DNA of 8,335 nt from Muribaculaceae bacterium (GCA_902836725.1 CADFRV010000106.1:1-8335), one strand, 5' to 3'. Positions 1 through 6,509 are shown, counted from the first letter of the stretch. Notes: generated by a model not told the origin, from the sequence alone. Numbers and translations are program-made.

Positions 1-1492
1 CCTGCGACTGCGGGTCTTTCTGCCAGTGGAAAGGCACGAAATCGCTCTTGGGATTTACCCACGACGGTTTGCGGAAAGCCAGGATCACAAACGGAAGTAT
101 CACGAAGAGAGCCACACCACCGAAAAGCACGGCAAACCATACCGTTTTCGATCCCATGGCGATCTGGTCAGGCGGGAAGAAACTCAGAACGAAAGCGAGC
201 AGCGAACCGAGGAAACCCACACCGGCCACAATCCACAGAAGCAGATTGCCTTTTGAGCCGATACGGAAAGGACGTTTGGCGTCCTTCATCGAATAACGCA
301 GATAGATGACTGCAGCGAACATCAGCAGATACGCTATAAGGTAAAGCACCACCGTAAGCTGCGAAAGGATCTGGTAGAAACTCTCCACAGAGGGCATCAC
401 GACGAACAGGAGCGAGAGCAAAGTTACCGCACCACCCTGGATGAGAAGTATATTCTTCTGCACACCCGATTTGTTGGTCCTCTGGAAGAAAGGAGGCAGA
501 TAGCCCGCCTGTCCTACGGCAAAGACACCTTTCGACGGTCCGGCAACCCAGGTAAGCACACCGGCGAGCACACCGAATGCAAGCGCGATAGCTATCACGG
601 GGGTGAACCAGTTCATGTGGAAGGCGCTGAAATAATTGTCGAATCCCACAAGAAGGCTCTGCACAAGGTTAATATCCTTGACCGGAATAATAACACCGAG
701 GGCATAGGTGCCGAGCACGAAGATGAGCACCGTCACAAGCGCTCCCCCGAACACAGCCTTCGGGTAATTCACCGTAGGATTCTTGATATCACGCACATGC
801 ACGCCCGACATTTCCATACCTGCATAGAAGAGGAATATCGAAGCCGCAAGCACCACATTGTCAAAATTGGTCAGATCGGGGAAAAAGTCGCCGTGAAAGT
901 TCATCTGCGAGTGACCTCCCGCTGCGAGATAGATAACTCCGCAGACCACAAGCAGTGCGGCGGGAATGATAGTGCCCACCATACCGCCGATCTTTGAAAT
1001 CTTGCCTACCCATCCCAGGCCTTTCATGGAAATGAGTGTGGCGAGCCAGTAGATGGCAAGCACCACGGCGATTGTATAGAATTTGTTAGCAGCCAGATGC
1101 GAGTCGGCCACATGGTCCATGCCAATGAATGCGAGCGACACGGCGCCGAAAGTAAGCACTGTGGGGAACCATATGGTACTTTCCACCCACTGGAGCCATA
1201 TGCCGAGGAAACCGAGCTTACTGCCGAAAGCCTCCCCTATCCAACGGAACATACCGCCTTGCTGATAAGGGAAAAGCGACGCCAGCTCGGCCGCCACAAG
1301 CGATACAGGGATCAGGAACACGAGTGCCGCAAACAGATAGTAAAACGCCGAGCTCATGCCGTAGACAGCCTCGGCCGGTAGCCCTCGCAGGGAAACGACG
1401 GCCACGATGTTCATTATCATCAGGGTACCCACACCCAACTTGGCGGCCGACTTTACAGTAGCCGCGGTGGAGGAGTTTGATTTTGTAGCCAT
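1..1492 (-). CDS. gadC: Glutamate:GABA antiporter, GadC-like (APC superfamily), 3' end cut by window
   Basis: Inner-membrane exchanger expected to import glutamate and export the GABA made by GadB. The reading frame starts at an ATG (1492-1490) and stays open for 497 codons to the left edge, so the C-terminus is missing. The translation has about 12 hydrophobic segments and aligns from memory with E. coli GadC throughout. Examples are IPVSLVAAELA (61-71) followed by GGMFRW (79-84), the TM6 stretch YAGMEMSGVHV (223-233), WVAGPSKG (315-322), VVLYLIAY (381-388) and SFFPPDQI (437-444). The TM1 motif SLRGLP (34-39) differs from E. coli and fits the putative glutamate/GABA antiporter subgroup found beside gadB. 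The visible tail (about 480-497, FVPFHWQKD) is where E. coli GadC begins its pH-gating C-plug, but the plug itself lies outside the window. The gene follows glsA by 87 bp with no terminator-like hairpin, so co-transcription is likely. The leader is A/T-rich and lacks Shine-Dalgarno. Antiporter identity is firm; exact substrates are inferred. Confidence 0.93.
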   Translation of the reverse strand, partial: MATKSNSSTAATVKSAAKLGVGTLMIMNIVAVVSLRGLPAEAVYGMSSAFYYLFAALVFLIPVSLVAAELASLFPYQQGGMFRWIGEAFGSKLGFLGIWLQWVESTIWFPTVLTFGAVSLAFIGMDHVADSHLAANKFYTIAVVLAIYWLATLISMKGLGWVGKISKIGGMVGTIIPAALLVVCGVIYLAAGGHSQMNFHGDFFPDLTNFDNVVLAASIFLFYAGMEMSGVHVRDIKNPTVNYPKAVFGGALVTVLIFVLGTYALGVIIPVKDINLVQSLLVGFDNYFSAFHMNWFTPVIAIALAFGVLAGVLTWVAGPSKGVFAVGQAGYLPPFFQRTNKSGVQKNILLIQGGAVTLLSLLFVVMPSVESFYQILSQLTVVLYLIAYLLMFAAVIYLRYSMKDAKRPFRIGSKGNLLLWIVAGVGFLGSLLAFVLSFFPPDQIAMGSKTVWFAVLFGGVALFVILPFVILAFRKPSWVNPKSDFVPFHWQKDPQSQ

Positions 1493-1579
1493 AAGAAAAG
1501 TTTTTAATTGTTTGTTATTCCATATTCTCCCATAAATAAGTCGTGGAAATTATGCGTAATAATTTTCATGACTTGCTTA

Positions 1580-2545
1580 TCATCCGGCAATGGTCACACG
1601 GTCTCCGTTCATGACACCCAGTCCCAGGATCCTCGCGAATTCCTTCACGGCAGCCTGCGCCTTTACCGAATTGCCCGCCTCATCCAGCGGGGGCGCGAAA
1701 GCGGCGATCCCCAGCACACCGGGGAGCACACCGAGCACACCGCCTCCCACGCCGCTTTTTGCGGGCACACCGGATGTATAGAGCCAGTCGCCCGAATGCT
1801 GGTAGAATCCGACAGTAGCTATCAGGGTGGTGATTTTCGGAGCAATCTCCAGATCAAAGACCCTTTTGCGTGTCACCGGATTCACACCTCCGGAAGCTAT
1901 GGTAGCCGCCATTACGGCAAGCTGGCTCGAAGTGATGCCGAGCGAGCACTGACGGGTATACAGGTCAAGGCTCATATCCGGATCGTCATATATGCGGTTG
2001 TAGTTTTTCAACAGCCATGTGATGGCACGGTTGTTGAAATTGGTATCGCTCTCGCTTTTGTAAAGCTCGTCGATAAGTTCCGGGGCTGATCCGCACAATT
2101 CGGTGATATTATCGGTGATAGCCTTCCATTTGGCATCAGAGTCACCTTTGGGATCTATCATCGAGCAGGCCGATATGGCTCCCGCGTTCACAAGCGGTGT
2201 CGACGGATGGTCGTTTTCGAGCAGTATGGCGAAAATGGAGTTAAACGGAAGGCCGGTGGCGTCGGCGCCGATATCCTTGAGCACACCCGCGGGGGTATGC
2301 TGACGCATGGCCAGAATGGCAGTGGGAACCTTGGAGACCGATTCTATGCCGAATTTATATTCCGTATCGCCGAAATTGAACCCGGTGCCGTCGGGAAGCA
2401 TCACGCTCAGGCCAAAGAGAGCCGGGTCGATGTTTGCCAGATAAGGTATATAGTTCGCATTGGCGCCTCCGGTAATTTTCGAGGCATGGCTGTAGGCCTG
2501 CGATGCGGCATCCTGTATCTGTTGTCTTGTAAGTGTAATATCCAT
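1580..2545 (-). CDS. glsA: Glutaminase A (serine-dependent, beta-lactamase-like fold)
   Basis: Hydrolyses L-glutamine to L-glutamate and ammonia in the cytoplasm. The product supplies substrate for GadB, and the ammonia itself takes up a proton. The protein has 321 residues, against 310 for E. coli YbaS (GlsA1). All expected active-site positions are visible at a constant +4 or +3 offset from YbaS: S69 and K72 (SVSK), N120 in VNAGAI, E165 and N172, Y196 in LYTRQCS, Y248 in VGFYQHSG, and K263-S264 in AKSGVGGG. It therefore looks intact. The ATG at 2545 gives MDITLTRQQI, a usual N-terminus for the family; no STAS or ankyrin domain is attached. It sits between gadB (151 bp upstream) and gadC (87 bp downstream) on the same strand, which supports a role in glutamine-fed acid resistance rather than general nitrogen metabolism. 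A GC-rich hairpin upstream may reduce its transcription relative to gadB. Confidence 0.96.
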   Translation of the reverse strand: MDITLTRQQIQDAASQAYSHASKITGGANANYIPYLANIDPALFGLSVMLPDGTGFNFGDTEYKFGIESVSKVPTAILAMRQHTPAGVLKDIGADATGLPFNSIFAILLENDHPSTPLVNAGAISACSMIDPKGDSDAKWKAITDNITELCGSAPELIDELYKSESDTNFNNRAITWLLKNYNRIYDDPDMSLDLYTRQCSLGITSSQLAVMAATIASGGVNPVTRKRVFDLEIAPKITTLIATVGFYQHSGDWLYTSGVPAKSGVGGGVLGVLPGVLGIAAFAPPLDEAGNSVKAQAAVKEFARILGLGVMNGDRVTIAG

Positions 2546-2597
2546 AATAAATCTGAAGAGAAGATAGTTGATACGCTTTCAGAGTGTGTTTAAAACG

Positions 2598-2647
2598 GAT
2601 GCCGGCCGGCGGGCGTCCGTTGTTATCGGTGGCCACCGGCCGGCATC
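2598..2647 (-). terminator. GC-rich hairpin between gadB and glsA, possible attenuating terminator
   Basis: A perfect 12-bp inverted repeat, GATGCCGGCCGG at 2598-2609 against CCGGCCGGCATC at 2636-2647, with a 26-base loop. Read on the minus strand, the stem is followed by CGTTTTAAAC, so there are only four U residues. The loop can form smaller alternatives, including the self-complementary GGTGGCCACC. It lies 49 bases after the gadB stop codon and 52 bases before the glsA start. It could be a weak intrinsic terminator, a 3' stabiliser of gadB mRNA, or both. The inverted repeat is certain; its function is inferred. Confidence 0.6.
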
Positions 2648-2696
2648 GCAGTCATGAAAAAAATTAAACCTCAGCGAAGAGATGCCTTTCAGAGAG

Positions 2697-4133
2697 TTAT
2701 TTACCGGTATGGTTGAATGTCTTCGCTACCAGAGGCACATTCTTTTCCATAGCGATACGTGTGGTAGTGGGATATTCCAGAGCGTTAAGCTCGCTCACTG
2801 CGAAACGTATGTCGTTGAGAAGCTGGTCTGCCATATCGCGGCTGAAGCCCTGTTTGCAGAGCACGCGCATCACCACGATATTCTCGATATCGGCAGGCAG
2901 AGTGTATGCCGGGACCATCCATCCCTTCTGGGCGAGTTTGTCCTGAAGGTCGAAGAGGGTCCATTTTGCTGTCTTCTGCACCTCGGGCTTCATAAGCCAT
3001 GTGAAGATCGGGTTAGGCACATCGGGAGAGTATGGCTGGAACTCCGGCATGGCGCCTACCTGCGAGTGCAGATATTTTGCTACCGACAGGGAATTGAACT
3101 GTATGTTCTTGTAACCCTCGAATCCGAGGCGGATAAACTGGTAGTACTGGCCGAGGATCTGTGCGGCAGGACGGGAGAAGTTAAGGCCTACCTGGCTGAT
3201 TTCAGCGCCAAGATAGTTCACGCTGAACGACATCACGTCGGGGAGATACTTCTTGTCTTTCCATACCACCCATCCCAGACCTGGATATACAAGGCCGAAC
3301 TTATGGCCGGAGGTACTGATGGAGAGCACCCATTTCAGACGGAAGTCCCATTTTACCTCGGGGAAGAGGAACGGCAGGATGAAACCGCCCGTGGCGGCGT
3401 CAACGTGGATAGGAATATCATAGCCGGTCTTGGCATTGTATGCGTCAAGAGCCTTGTCAAGAGCTTCCACATCATCGTTAAGGCCGGTCCAGGTCACACC
3501 CTGAATAGGAACGATACAGATAGTGTTTTCGTCGCACATTTTCAGTGCTTCCTCGGGATCGAGAGTGGTTTTCTCAAGTGTCAGAGGCACAGTACGCATC
3601 TCAATCTGCCAGAGCTGGGCGAATTTTTCCCATACTACCTGGTATCCTGTGGAGATCACGAAATTAGGTTTGTCAAAAGGCTTGCCCTCTTTCTGGCGAC
3701 GTTCGCGCCAACGGATCCATGCTGCGATACCGCCGAGCATACAGGCTTCGGAAGAACCGATGGCGAGAGCGCCGGTTTTCCAGGCGGCGGTTTCGGGGGA
3801 ATTCCACAGATTGGCGATGATATTGATACACTTGCCGTTCATCACGGCGATACGGGGATATTCCGTTTCATCGATATAGTTGATGTTGATAGCCTCGTTC
3901 ATCAGACGGGTGGCATACTCATCCATATAGGTAGTGACGAAGGTGGCGAGATTGAGTCGCGGCTGTGTCTGGGCGAAAGTCTCATCTTTTACCATCTGGT
4001 AAGCTATCTCAGGTGTTGTAGGGCCTGCAGGAATGCGCTCTACGGGAGCTGCCTGAAGCATGGCGTCTGAACCGAAGACATCGGTTTTGGCATCGCCTTT
4101 ACGGAAATTGGGGTCGAGATTCTGGTCGAGCAT
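2697..4133 (-). CDS. gadB: Glutamate decarboxylase, PLP-dependent
   Basis: Decarboxylates L-glutamate to GABA and CO2 in the cytoplasm, consuming one proton per turnover. It belongs to group II PLP decarboxylases. The protein has 478 residues, against 466 in E. coli GadB. PLP-binding features are all present: GSSEACMLGG (126-135), HVDAATGGF (243-251, with D245 expected to contact the pyridine nitrogen) and SISTSGHKFG (271-280, Schiff-base lysine K278 preceded by H277). Substrate-site positions corresponding to E. coli T62, N83 and D86 appear as T64, N85 and D88. The C-terminus TFNHTGK keeps the histidine (H475) equivalent to E. coli H465, which closes the active site at neutral pH, so acid activation is expected. 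The ATG at 4133 starts MLDQNLDPNF; it has an A/T-rich leader and no Shine-Dalgarno. This is the first gene of the minus-strand gadB-glsA-gadC cassette, facing a divergent transporter across 230 bp. Confidence 0.97.
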   Translation of the reverse strand: MLDQNLDPNFRKGDAKTDVFGSDAMLQAAPVERIPAGPTTPEIAYQMVKDETFAQTQPRLNLATFVTTYMDEYATRLMNEAININYIDETEYPRIAVMNGKCINIIANLWNSPETAAWKTGALAIGSSEACMLGGIAAWIRWRERRQKEGKPFDKPNFVISTGYQVVWEKFAQLWQIEMRTVPLTLEKTTLDPEEALKMCDENTICIVPIQGVTWTGLNDDVEALDKALDAYNAKTGYDIPIHVDAATGGFILPFLFPEVKWDFRLKWVLSISTSGHKFGLVYPGLGWVVWKDKKYLPDVMSFSVNYLGAEISQVGLNFSRPAAQILGQYYQFIRLGFEGYKNIQFNSLSVAKYLHSQVGAMPEFQPYSPDVPNPIFTWLMKPEVQKTAKWTLFDLQDKLAQKGWMVPAYTLPADIENIVVMRVLCKQGFSRDMADQLLNDIRFAVSELNALEYPTTTRIAMEKNVPLVAKTFNHTGK

Positions 4134-4170
4134 AAAAATAAAGTTTTGATTGTGGTAATATTCTTTTCAG

Positions 4171-4196
4171 GCAGATAAAAATAAGCAGATGCAGAT
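4171..4196. repeat. Three GCAGAT repeats in the gadB leader
   Basis: GCAGAT occurs at 4171-4176, 4185-4190 and 4191-4196, the last two in tandem. On the gadB transcript strand these read ATCTGC and lie 38 to 63 bases upstream of the gadB start codon. They may be a protein-binding or RNA element, or simply chance in a short AT-rich leader. Confidence 0.4.
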
Positions 4197-4224
4197 TAGA
4201 GACCTACGCCACTTATATCCTGTC

Positions 4225-4254
4225 GTCTGAAATATAACACCGGCATGTCTGAAA
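4225..4254. repeat. Direct repeat GTCTGAAA with 22-bp period, candidate operator
   Basis: GTCTGAAA occurs exactly at 4225-4232 and again at 4247-4254, start to start 22 bp, close to two turns of B-DNA, so both copies present the same helix face. The first copy overlaps the best candidate gadB -7 element and the second would lie about 20 bp upstream of it. This is a plausible site for a regulator binding as a tandem dimer. The repeat is seen directly; the regulatory role is inferred. Confidence 0.45.
4229..4236 (-). promoter_or_regulatory. Possible gadB -7 promoter element
   Basis: On the minus strand this reads TATATTTC, matching five of the six fixed positions of the Bacteroidetes -7 consensus TAnnTTTG. 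A start just downstream would give a leader of roughly 85-90 bases before gadB. No good TTTG -33 element sits at the usual 19-21 bp spacing; a T-run (complement of 4252-4256) lies about 15 bp upstream instead. Weak candidate only. Confidence 0.25.
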
Positions 4255-4294
4255 AAGTTGATGAACAGGTTTTAAAAACAGGGCGCAACTTTTT
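4252..4294. repeat. Inverted repeat AAAAAGTTG / CAACTTTTT
   Basis: A perfect 9-bp inverted repeat, AAAAAGTTG at 4252-4260 and CAACTTTTT at 4286-4294, encloses 25 bases. The interior contains a direct repeat AACAGG (4264-4269 and 4277-4282) flanking a near-palindromic GTTTTAAAAAC core. The stem has only three G:C pairs, so it is more credible as a DNA operator for a dimeric regulator than as an RNA terminator. It lies midway between the two divergent genes and overlaps the upstream copy of the GTCTGAAA repeat. Confidence 0.45.
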
Positions 4295-4363
4295 TAGCGG
4301 CTCTACAGGAACCAAAATCGCTTGCATTATGTTAAAGTAAGGTAACCCCTATTAAATCTTAAA

Positions 4364-6070
4364 ATGGAGTGGATTGAACATGTATTACGCGACAATCCGT
4401 CGCTCGCCGTATTCCTTACTCTCGGCATCGGCTTTTTCATCGGTCAGCTTAAATACAAATCGTTCTCGCTCGGCACGGTAACCTCCGTGCTGCTCGTCGG
4501 CGTAGTGGTAGGTCAGCTTGATATACCTGTACCCGGCCCGTTGAAAGATGTGTTTTTCCTGCTGTTCCTGTTTTCAATCGGCTACAGCGTGGGCCCGCAG
4601 TTTTTCCGCGCCTTGAAAGGCGACGGTCTCAAGCAGGTGCTTTTCGCCGTCATAGTGTGTGTGCTCTGCCTGTTGTCCACATGGGGAGTAGCAGTGTGCA
4701 TGGGATACAACGTAGGTGAGGCGGTAGGACTTCTTGCCGGCGCACAGACCATGTCGGCCGTAATCGGCGTCGGCACCGACACCATCAACTCGCTTTCAGC
4801 CTCAGCGGCTGACAAACAGCAATGGATCGGCATGATACCTGTATGTTATGCCGTGACATATGTGTTCGGTACCATCGGATCAGCATATATTCTGGCCAAC
4901 CTCGGGCCCTGGCTTCTGGGAGGCATCAAGAAAGTGAAAGCCGAGACCGTGGAGCTTGAAAAGAAAATGAACTACGGCACAGCGAACTCCGATCCCAACT
5001 ATATCAACGCCTTGCGGCCGGTTGTATTCAGAGCCTACAAGGTGACAGACAGTTTTTTCTCACAGCCGCGGACCGTTGCCGAAGCTGAGGATTATTTCAG
5101 GCAGAAAGGGAAACCGATCCATGTGGAACGCCTGCGCGCCGACGGCAAGATACTGGATGTAACTCCCGGCCAGGAACTGACAATTTCCATTGGCGACGAA
5201 ATCGTGCTCAGCGGACGCCGCGAATTCATAATCGGCGACGAAAGCTGGATAGGGCCGGAGGTAGTGGATGCCGAACTTGTGGATTTCATGGCCGAAGAAC
5301 TTGACATCACAGTGGCCTCAAAGAAAATTGACGGCATGACAGTCGACGATCTCCGCAAGCAGAAATTCATGTACGGCATATCCATCAAGGCGATAAGCCG
5401 GGGAGGTGTGAATGTACCCGTGCTGGCACAGGTAAAGATAAGCCGTGGCGATGTGCTCTCGGTTGTCGGCCTGGAACGCGAGGTAAACGAAGCCGCACCG
5501 CAGATAGGATATGCCGACAGGCGCACCACCAAGACAGACCTCGTGTTCGTGGGACTGGGCATCTTCATCGGTGGCCTGATAGGATCGCTTGCAATGCATA
5601 TCGGAAAAGTTCCAGTAAGCCTGAGTGTGAGCGGCGGCGCGCTTATCGCCGGTCTCGTGCTCGGATGGCTTAGGTCGAAACATCCTACCTTCGGACGTCT
5701 CCCCCGTTCTGCCGTCTGGCTGATGGACAACCTCGGCCTGAACATGTTCATCGCCGTCGTGGGCATCGCTTCCGGTCCCTCGTTTGTAACCGGATTGAAA
5801 GAGGTCGGCCCCATACTCTTCCTGATGGGTATCATAGCCACATCTGTACCTCTTATTCTGGGAATGATCATCGGACGCCGCATATTCAAGTTCCCGGCAG
5901 CCATCAATCTCGGATGCTGCGCAGGCAGCCGCACCACTACGGCATCGCTCGGCGCAGTGCAGGATGCCATAGGAAGTTCCCTGCCGGCTATGGGCTATAC
6001 GGTCACATATGCCGTAGGCAATACACTGCTGATCCTGTGGGGTGTGGTAATCGTACTGATGATGGGCTGA
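4364..6070 (+). CDS. AspT/YidE/YbjL-family amino acid exchanger (aspartate:alanine exchanger family)
   Basis: Membrane transporter of 568 residues, close to E. coli YbjL and YidE and Tetragenococcus AspT (about 540-560). Domain order is typical: an N-terminal membrane half (about 12-182), two cytoplasmic RCK_C/TrkA_C regulatory domains (about 215-295 and 305-380), then a C-terminal membrane half (about 391-567). TM3 carries SIGYSVGPQFF (71-81). The two halves share an internal repeat, AGAQTMSAVIG (125-135) and AGSRTTTASLG (520-530), each followed by a GxxxxYxVTY-like helix, indicating inverted pseudo-symmetry. AspT exchanges aspartate for alanine electrogenically; other members have other or unknown substrates, so the substrate here is unassigned. 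The start is the ATG at 4364 in an AT-rich leader lacking Shine-Dalgarno. Divergent placement beside the gad cassette suggests a related acid-stress or dicarboxylic amino acid role. Its TGA abuts the convergent yraN stop and no terminator is visible at its end. Confidence 0.88.
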   Translation: MEWIEHVLRDNPSLAVFLTLGIGFFIGQLKYKSFSLGTVTSVLLVGVVVGQLDIPVPGPLKDVFFLLFLFSIGYSVGPQFFRALKGDGLKQVLFAVIVCVLCLLSTWGVAVCMGYNVGEAVGLLAGAQTMSAVIGVGTDTINSLSASAADKQQWIGMIPVCYAVTYVFGTIGSAYILANLGPWLLGGIKKVKAETVELEKKMNYGTANSDPNYINALRPVVFRAYKVTDSFFSQPRTVAEAEDYFRQKGKPIHVERLRADGKILDVTPGQELTISIGDEIVLSGRREFIIGDESWIGPEVVDAELVDFMAEELDITVASKKIDGMTVDDLRKQKFMYGISIKAISRGGVNVPVLAQVKISRGDVLSVVGLEREVNEAAPQIGYADRRTTKTDLVFVGLGIFIGGLIGSLAMHIGKVPVSLSVSGGALIAGLVLGWLRSKHPTFGRLPRSAVWLMDNLGLNMFIAVVGIASGPSFVTGLKEVGPILFLMGIIATSVPLILGMIIGRRIFKFPAAINLGCCAGSRTTTASLGAVQDAIGSSLPAMGYTVTYAVGNTLLILWGVVIVLMMG

Positions 6071-6442
6071 TCATCTGTAAGAGCGCAGTTTCGGCATAAA
6101 GGCATCCGCAAGATATTCCATCCTGTAGGAAGACGGAGTGCCGAACACGAAAGCCACGTCGAACCTCGGTTTAAGCTCTACCCTGCGTGATGTCAGATAA
6201 CCGTTGGCGGCACGCACGAGGCGCCCCATCTTGCGGGATGTCATTACATCCGACAGGCGCTCCCCCTCCGTACGGCGTGTCTTGACCTCCACGAAAATGA
6301 TCCATCCCTCTTTTTCCGCGATTATGTCGATCTCCAGATGCTCCATGCGCCAGTTGCGTTCCACAATGGCATACCCCTCCCTGACGAGATACTGGCAAAC
6401 AGTCTCCTCACCCCACTCTCCGAGTTTGTTATGTTCAGCCAT
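6071..6442 (-). CDS. yraN: YraN / UPF0102 family protein, restriction-endonuclease-like fold
   Basis: A small conserved bacterial protein, 123 residues, typical for the family. Its biochemical role is unsettled; the fold resembles archaeal Holliday-junction resolvases, so a DNA repair or recombination function is often proposed. Counting from the preferred start, the sequence has NKLGEWGEE near the N-terminus (5-13), RNW (29-31), then the nuclease-like signature EIDIIA (37-42) and FVEVKTR (50-56). D39, E52 and K54 are the candidate catalytic residues. I prefer the ATG at 6442 (MAEHNKLGEW); an in-frame GTG at 6454 would add four residues but lies next to the U-tract of the carB terminator. The gene follows carB on the same strand with a strong terminator between them, so expression depends on readthrough or a promoter inside the carB 3' region. 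Confidence 0.92.
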   Translation of the reverse strand: MAEHNKLGEWGEETVCQYLVREGYAIVERNWRMEHLEIDIIAEKEGWIIFVEVKTRRTEGERLSDVMTSRKMGRLVRAANGYLTSRRVELKPRFDVAFVFGTPSSYRMEYLADAFMPKLRSYR

Positions 6443-6456
6443 GACGCGACACACAT

Positions 6457-6509
6457 AAAAAAGAAGCCACCCGCATGCCGCAGGCCTGACTGCGATCCTC
6501 GGGTGGCTT
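6457..6509 (-). terminator. Intrinsic terminator of carB
   Basis: A 10-bp perfect stem, AAGCCACCCG at 6464-6473 with CGGGTGGCTT at 6500-6509, encloses a second small stem (CGCAG 6479-6483 with CTGCG 6490-6494). Read on the minus strand, the hairpin ends in GGCTTCTTTTTTATG, giving a C-interrupted U-tract at 6463-6457. It begins 17 bases after the carB stop codon. On the plus strand the downstream tract is only TTTCCT, so termination of transporter transcripts here would be weaker but possible. Confidence 0.9.

Larger units (their letters stand above)
4134..4363. promoter_or_regulatory. Divergent intergenic region between gadB and the AspT-type transporter
   Basis: An AT-rich stretch of 230 bp with no credible reading frame. 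It must hold the promoter for the gad cassette (minus) and that for the transporter gene (plus). It contains an 8-bp direct repeat spaced two helical turns apart, a 9-bp inverted repeat with an A/T-rich interior, and three copies of GCAGAT near the gadB start; each is listed separately. I could not find a complete Bacteroidetes promoter (TTTG at -33 and TAnnTTTG at -7) in either direction. Presence of promoters follows from the layout; the exact sites are uncertain. Confidence 0.7.

Noticed and set aside
1547..1565. AAATTAT-GCGTA-ATAATTT inverted repeat between glsA and gadC
   Set aside because: A 7-bp stem of A:T pairs only is too weak for a terminator and is easily found by chance in AT-rich spacer; I see no reason to split the operon here.
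617..2089. Plus-strand open frames (617-997, 1097-1381, 1508-2089) opposite gadC and glsA
   Set aside because: They are antisense to well-conserved genes and look non-natural in composition, with no family resemblance.
2572..2697. CTTTCAGAG occurring on both sides of the gadB-glsA hairpin (about 2577 and 2686)
   Set aside because: A single 9-bp direct repeat with unrelated flanks; no insertion or attachment-site features accompany it.
2682..4070. A 462-codon open frame on the plus strand opposite gadB
   Set aside because: It lies entirely antisense to gadB, whose frame is conserved residue by residue. The antisense translation has a cysteine- and histidine-rich composition with no recognisable domain, as expected from codon bias in the opposite frame.
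4144..4168. TTTG at 4145-4148 as a -33 element for the plus-strand transporter
   Set aside because: No TAnnTTTG-like element follows at 19-21 bp, and the site is more than 200 bp from the gene start, next to the gadB start codon.
5092..5970. A 292-codon open frame on the minus strand opposite the transporter gene
   Set aside because: It is a shadow of the transporter; the translation is rich in Ser, Pro, Thr and Arg with no motif, and there is no independent start or promoter signal.
6443..6454. GTG at 6454 as the yraN start
   Set aside because: It adds only MCRV, which is not usual for the family, and sits directly after the carB terminator U-tract; the ATG at 6442 gives the standard N-terminus.
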